Source: Psettodes erumei (lineage: Eukaryota; Chordata; Actinopteri; Pleuronectiformes; Psettodidae). From it: DNA of 64,000 bases. The position numbers and the translations under genes were made by a program. A model generated the notes under the pieces. The model was given only the letters and a program-made list of their open reading frames with translations. It made no database searches and had not been told where the DNA came from. Of the stretch, positions 62,510 to 64,000 are shown piece after piece (position 1 is the first letter of the stretch; every line of letters starts with the position of its first letter). The stretch covers positions 2,965,001 through 3,029,000 of the forward strand of contig JAFBJZ010000872.1 of assembly GCA_016785225.1 (NCBI GenBank). The letters run 5' to 3'.

Positions 62510-63960
62510 CTGAAAATGTACAAACATAAAAAAGAAAAATCAAAGTCAAGAAATAGTAGAGCTCAGTATTACAGTGTATTGTCAAATTAGAAGCCCATGT
62601 CTTTTTGTTATCCCCTAGACAGCTGCAACTGATTCAGAAGGCTGCTGCTTCAGTCCTCACTGGGACCAGAAAAGTGAATCATATCACCCCAGTTCTTAGA
62701 TCTGTACACTGTCTTTCAAAGAATTGATTTAAAATTATTGTTGTTGGATTACCAAGAAATTAATAATTTAGGGCCAAAATACATATCTGACCTGCCTCTA
62801 TGTTATAAACCATCCAGACACCTGTCTTTAAGGAGGATTTTCAGTCCTCAGAGTGGAGAAGCATCGTTCAGATTTTATGCTCCATATATCTGGAACAAAT
62901 TATCCTATGTTGCATTTATGCTGTGTCTTGATTCCCTTTGCATTTTATGTAAATCACCTAAAATTGCCTTGTGGTTGATGTGCTATACAAATAAACTTAC
63001 CTTGCCTTGCCTTGCCTAGTCTGGAAGAGTGTCCTCGGCTACTGTCTCCTATAATAAGCTGCAGGCTGGCAGCTGCTATAAAGCCTTCTTGCCGCCGACT
63101 CAGATTTTTCACCAGCCTGAAGGATGAACAGTGAAAAAAAGATTAGGTTCCTTTTGGTACCAGGTTTGAATGGATCCATTAAAAACACAAGAGGAAAACA
63201 TTTTCACAAACGTGACGTAGCTTGTGGCAACTGCCAGGCATCATCTTTCTTGCTGTCTGAACTTGTACCTTTTCAAACACAGCACACTTTGGCTCCTGGG
63301 TCCAAGGTGAAACTACTTTTATCTTACATACGTGTGATGACAGGTTGAAAACTCACCAGCGTCCCTTGCTGTCCTCACACTGCAGTTGGATGAAGTCTCC
63401 ACATTTGATGGTGATGCTGTGCGGACCATTTAGAAGACAGTCAGCCAAAGCTCTGTAGCTGCCTGGAGACTAAACCAGAAGGAAAACTGTCAAGCATAAA
63501 GTAAATACTTTAGATGATATACTACAGACTTTGTTTCTATGGAGAAGATGTTTTGTAAAGCAAATGTTATAAAAAGCATCATAAAAGTGCACAGTTAAGC
63601 ATGAAATGTCAAAGAGGAACAATATTAACAGACACAAGGGCCACATGAATTACAAAAAAATTAAGAAGAGCTTTTTTAAACTGGGCTCTGGGAGCATCCA
63701 GCAGACATTTATTTAGTTATTTACAAGTTGATTAATTAGACAGATGAGATACTGTACTGAAAGGTCTAAAAAAAACCTCAGGGATTCTCTTATTATTTCA
63801 CATCTGATGTATTTTATGGTATCTAATGTAAATGTATTTGGTCTCACCAGTTGTGCCAAAACCTCCTCTTCTGTGTCAGATGGATGGAAAGCGTCCTGAC
63901 CTCCAGGCCACTCCTCCAGACCCTCGCAGACGTCTACTGAATGATGAGCTCCGGGCCAAC
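62469..63960 (-). CDS. mcf2: mcf2-like Rho guanine nucleotide exchange factor, C-terminal exons (partial)
   Basis: Three internal exons read cleanly on the minus strand: 63848-63960, 63357-63469 and about 63001-63116, then a probable terminal exon from 62509. The first codes an acidic linker (DVCEGLEEWPGG...PSDTEEEVLAQL). The next two code an SH3 domain: SPGSYRALADCLLNGPHSIT, CGDFIQLQCEDSKGRW, LVKNLSRRQEGFIAAASL. This is the layout of the C-terminus of Dbl/Dbs-family Rho GEFs (MCF2, MCF2L), where the SH3 follows the DH-PH catalytic unit; DH and PH lie beyond the window end. Because MCF2 follows F9 in mammals, also in the opposite orientation, mcf2 is preferred over mcf2l. Splice phases of the three exons agree. 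The end of the protein is uncertain because a LINE abuts the SH3-final exon. Confidence 0.78.
62610..63016 (+). mobile_element. LINE 3' fragment (L2/Rex-like) with (CTTGC)n tail, antisense in mcf2 intron
   Basis: In the plus direction it reads the C-terminal reverse transcriptase region common in fish LINEs: QLQLIQKAAASVLTG, TRKVNHITPVLRS, then after a frame break NLGPKYISDLPLCYKPSR, GEASFRFYAPYIWNKL. It ends with gtgctatacaaataaac and a pentamer tail (cttac, cttgc, cttgc, cttgc) at about 62996-63016. Only the 3' end is present, as expected for a 5'-truncated insertion. It is inserted antisense to mcf2 and runs directly into the mcf2 SH3-terminal exon. Confidence 0.75.
63001..63116 (-). CDS. 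mcf2: mcf2 exon: end of the SH3 domain, with LINE-derived donor
   Basis: The acceptor CCTTCAG precedes GCTGGTG, which completes Trp and reads LVKNLSRRQEGFIAAASLQ, then LIIGDSSRGHSSRLGKARQ. The last residues come from the (GCAAG)n sequence that is the reverse of a LINE 3' tail. The donor G|GTAAGT at 63001/63000 is also inside that tail. If this donor is not used, the frame reads on into the LINE and stops within about 13 codons. Confidence 0.6.
63357..63469 (-). CDS. mcf2: mcf2 exon: first two-thirds of the SH3 domain
   Basis: 113 bases between acceptor GGTTTAG and donor GTGAGT. It codes SPGSYRALADCLLNGP to QCEDSKGRW. The ALAD, GD and final W positions fit the ALYDY, GD and WW landmarks of SH3 domains in a divergent form, like that of Dbs. 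Confidence 0.85.
63848..63960 (-). CDS. mcf2: mcf2 exon: acidic linker before the SH3 domain
   Basis: 113 bases between acceptor TTTCAG and donor GTGAGA on the minus strand. After two bases finishing a split codon it codes WPGAHHSVDVCEGLEEWPGG and on to DTEEEVLAQL, ending in phase 0. Many Glu and Asp residues suggest a flexible linker. Confidence 0.85.
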
Positions 63961-64000
63961 CTGAAACACGTAGACATTACTTTGGCTGTTACGGGTACTG

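Overview
This is vertebrate nuclear DNA, almost certainly from a teleost fish. It has spliced genes with GT-AG introns, many (CA)n and (CT)n microsatellites, L2-type LINE pieces with the (ATT)n and (CTTGC)n tails common in fish, a Tc1/mariner-like end, and very compact introns. A perch-like (percomorph) fish is my guess. The gene order is fgf13 - f9 - mcf2, the order known around the haemophilia B gene (FGF13-F9-MCF2) on the mammalian X. That supports calling the clotting gene factor IX rather than factor VII or X.

Layout. (1) 1-30835: the long first intron of fgf13, read on the minus strand. It is single-copy DNA with microsatellites, a few perfect hairpins and some stretches that look like conserved non-coding elements. 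(2) 30836-31700: the fgf13 'V' first coding exon (start MSGKVAKPKEDKDASK, minus strand) with its probable 5' UTR and promoter. (3) 31.7-40.9 kb: intergenic DNA with one fragment of a Tc1/mariner-like element. (4) About 40.9-55.1 kb: a 14-kb tandem satellite, roughly 75-80 monomers of about 165-182 bp. Two monomer families are arranged A-B-A, with decayed copies at both edges. Marker monomers recur every three or four units, so there is higher-order structure. (5) 55496-59853: a complete factor IX gene on the plus strand, eight coding exons in 4.4 kb, predicted product 510 residues. (6) 59.9-62.4 kb: the f9 3' side and a short convergent intergenic region. (7) About 62.4-64.0 kb: the 3' end of mcf2 on the minus strand, coding the C-terminal SH3 domain of a Dbl-family Rho exchange factor, with a LINE 3' end touching its penultimate exon.

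The genes are neighbours by old synteny and not a functional pathway: fgf13 is an intracellular FGF homologous factor acting on sodium channels and microtubules, f9 is a secreted liver protease zymogen, and mcf2 is a Rho GEF. The most unusual items are the A-B-A satellite ending about 350 bp before the f9 start codon, the doubled mucin-like activation peptide of this factor IX, and the LINE tail that supplies a consensus splice donor to mcf2. I found no bacterial-type system, CRISPR array, rRNA or tRNA gene.
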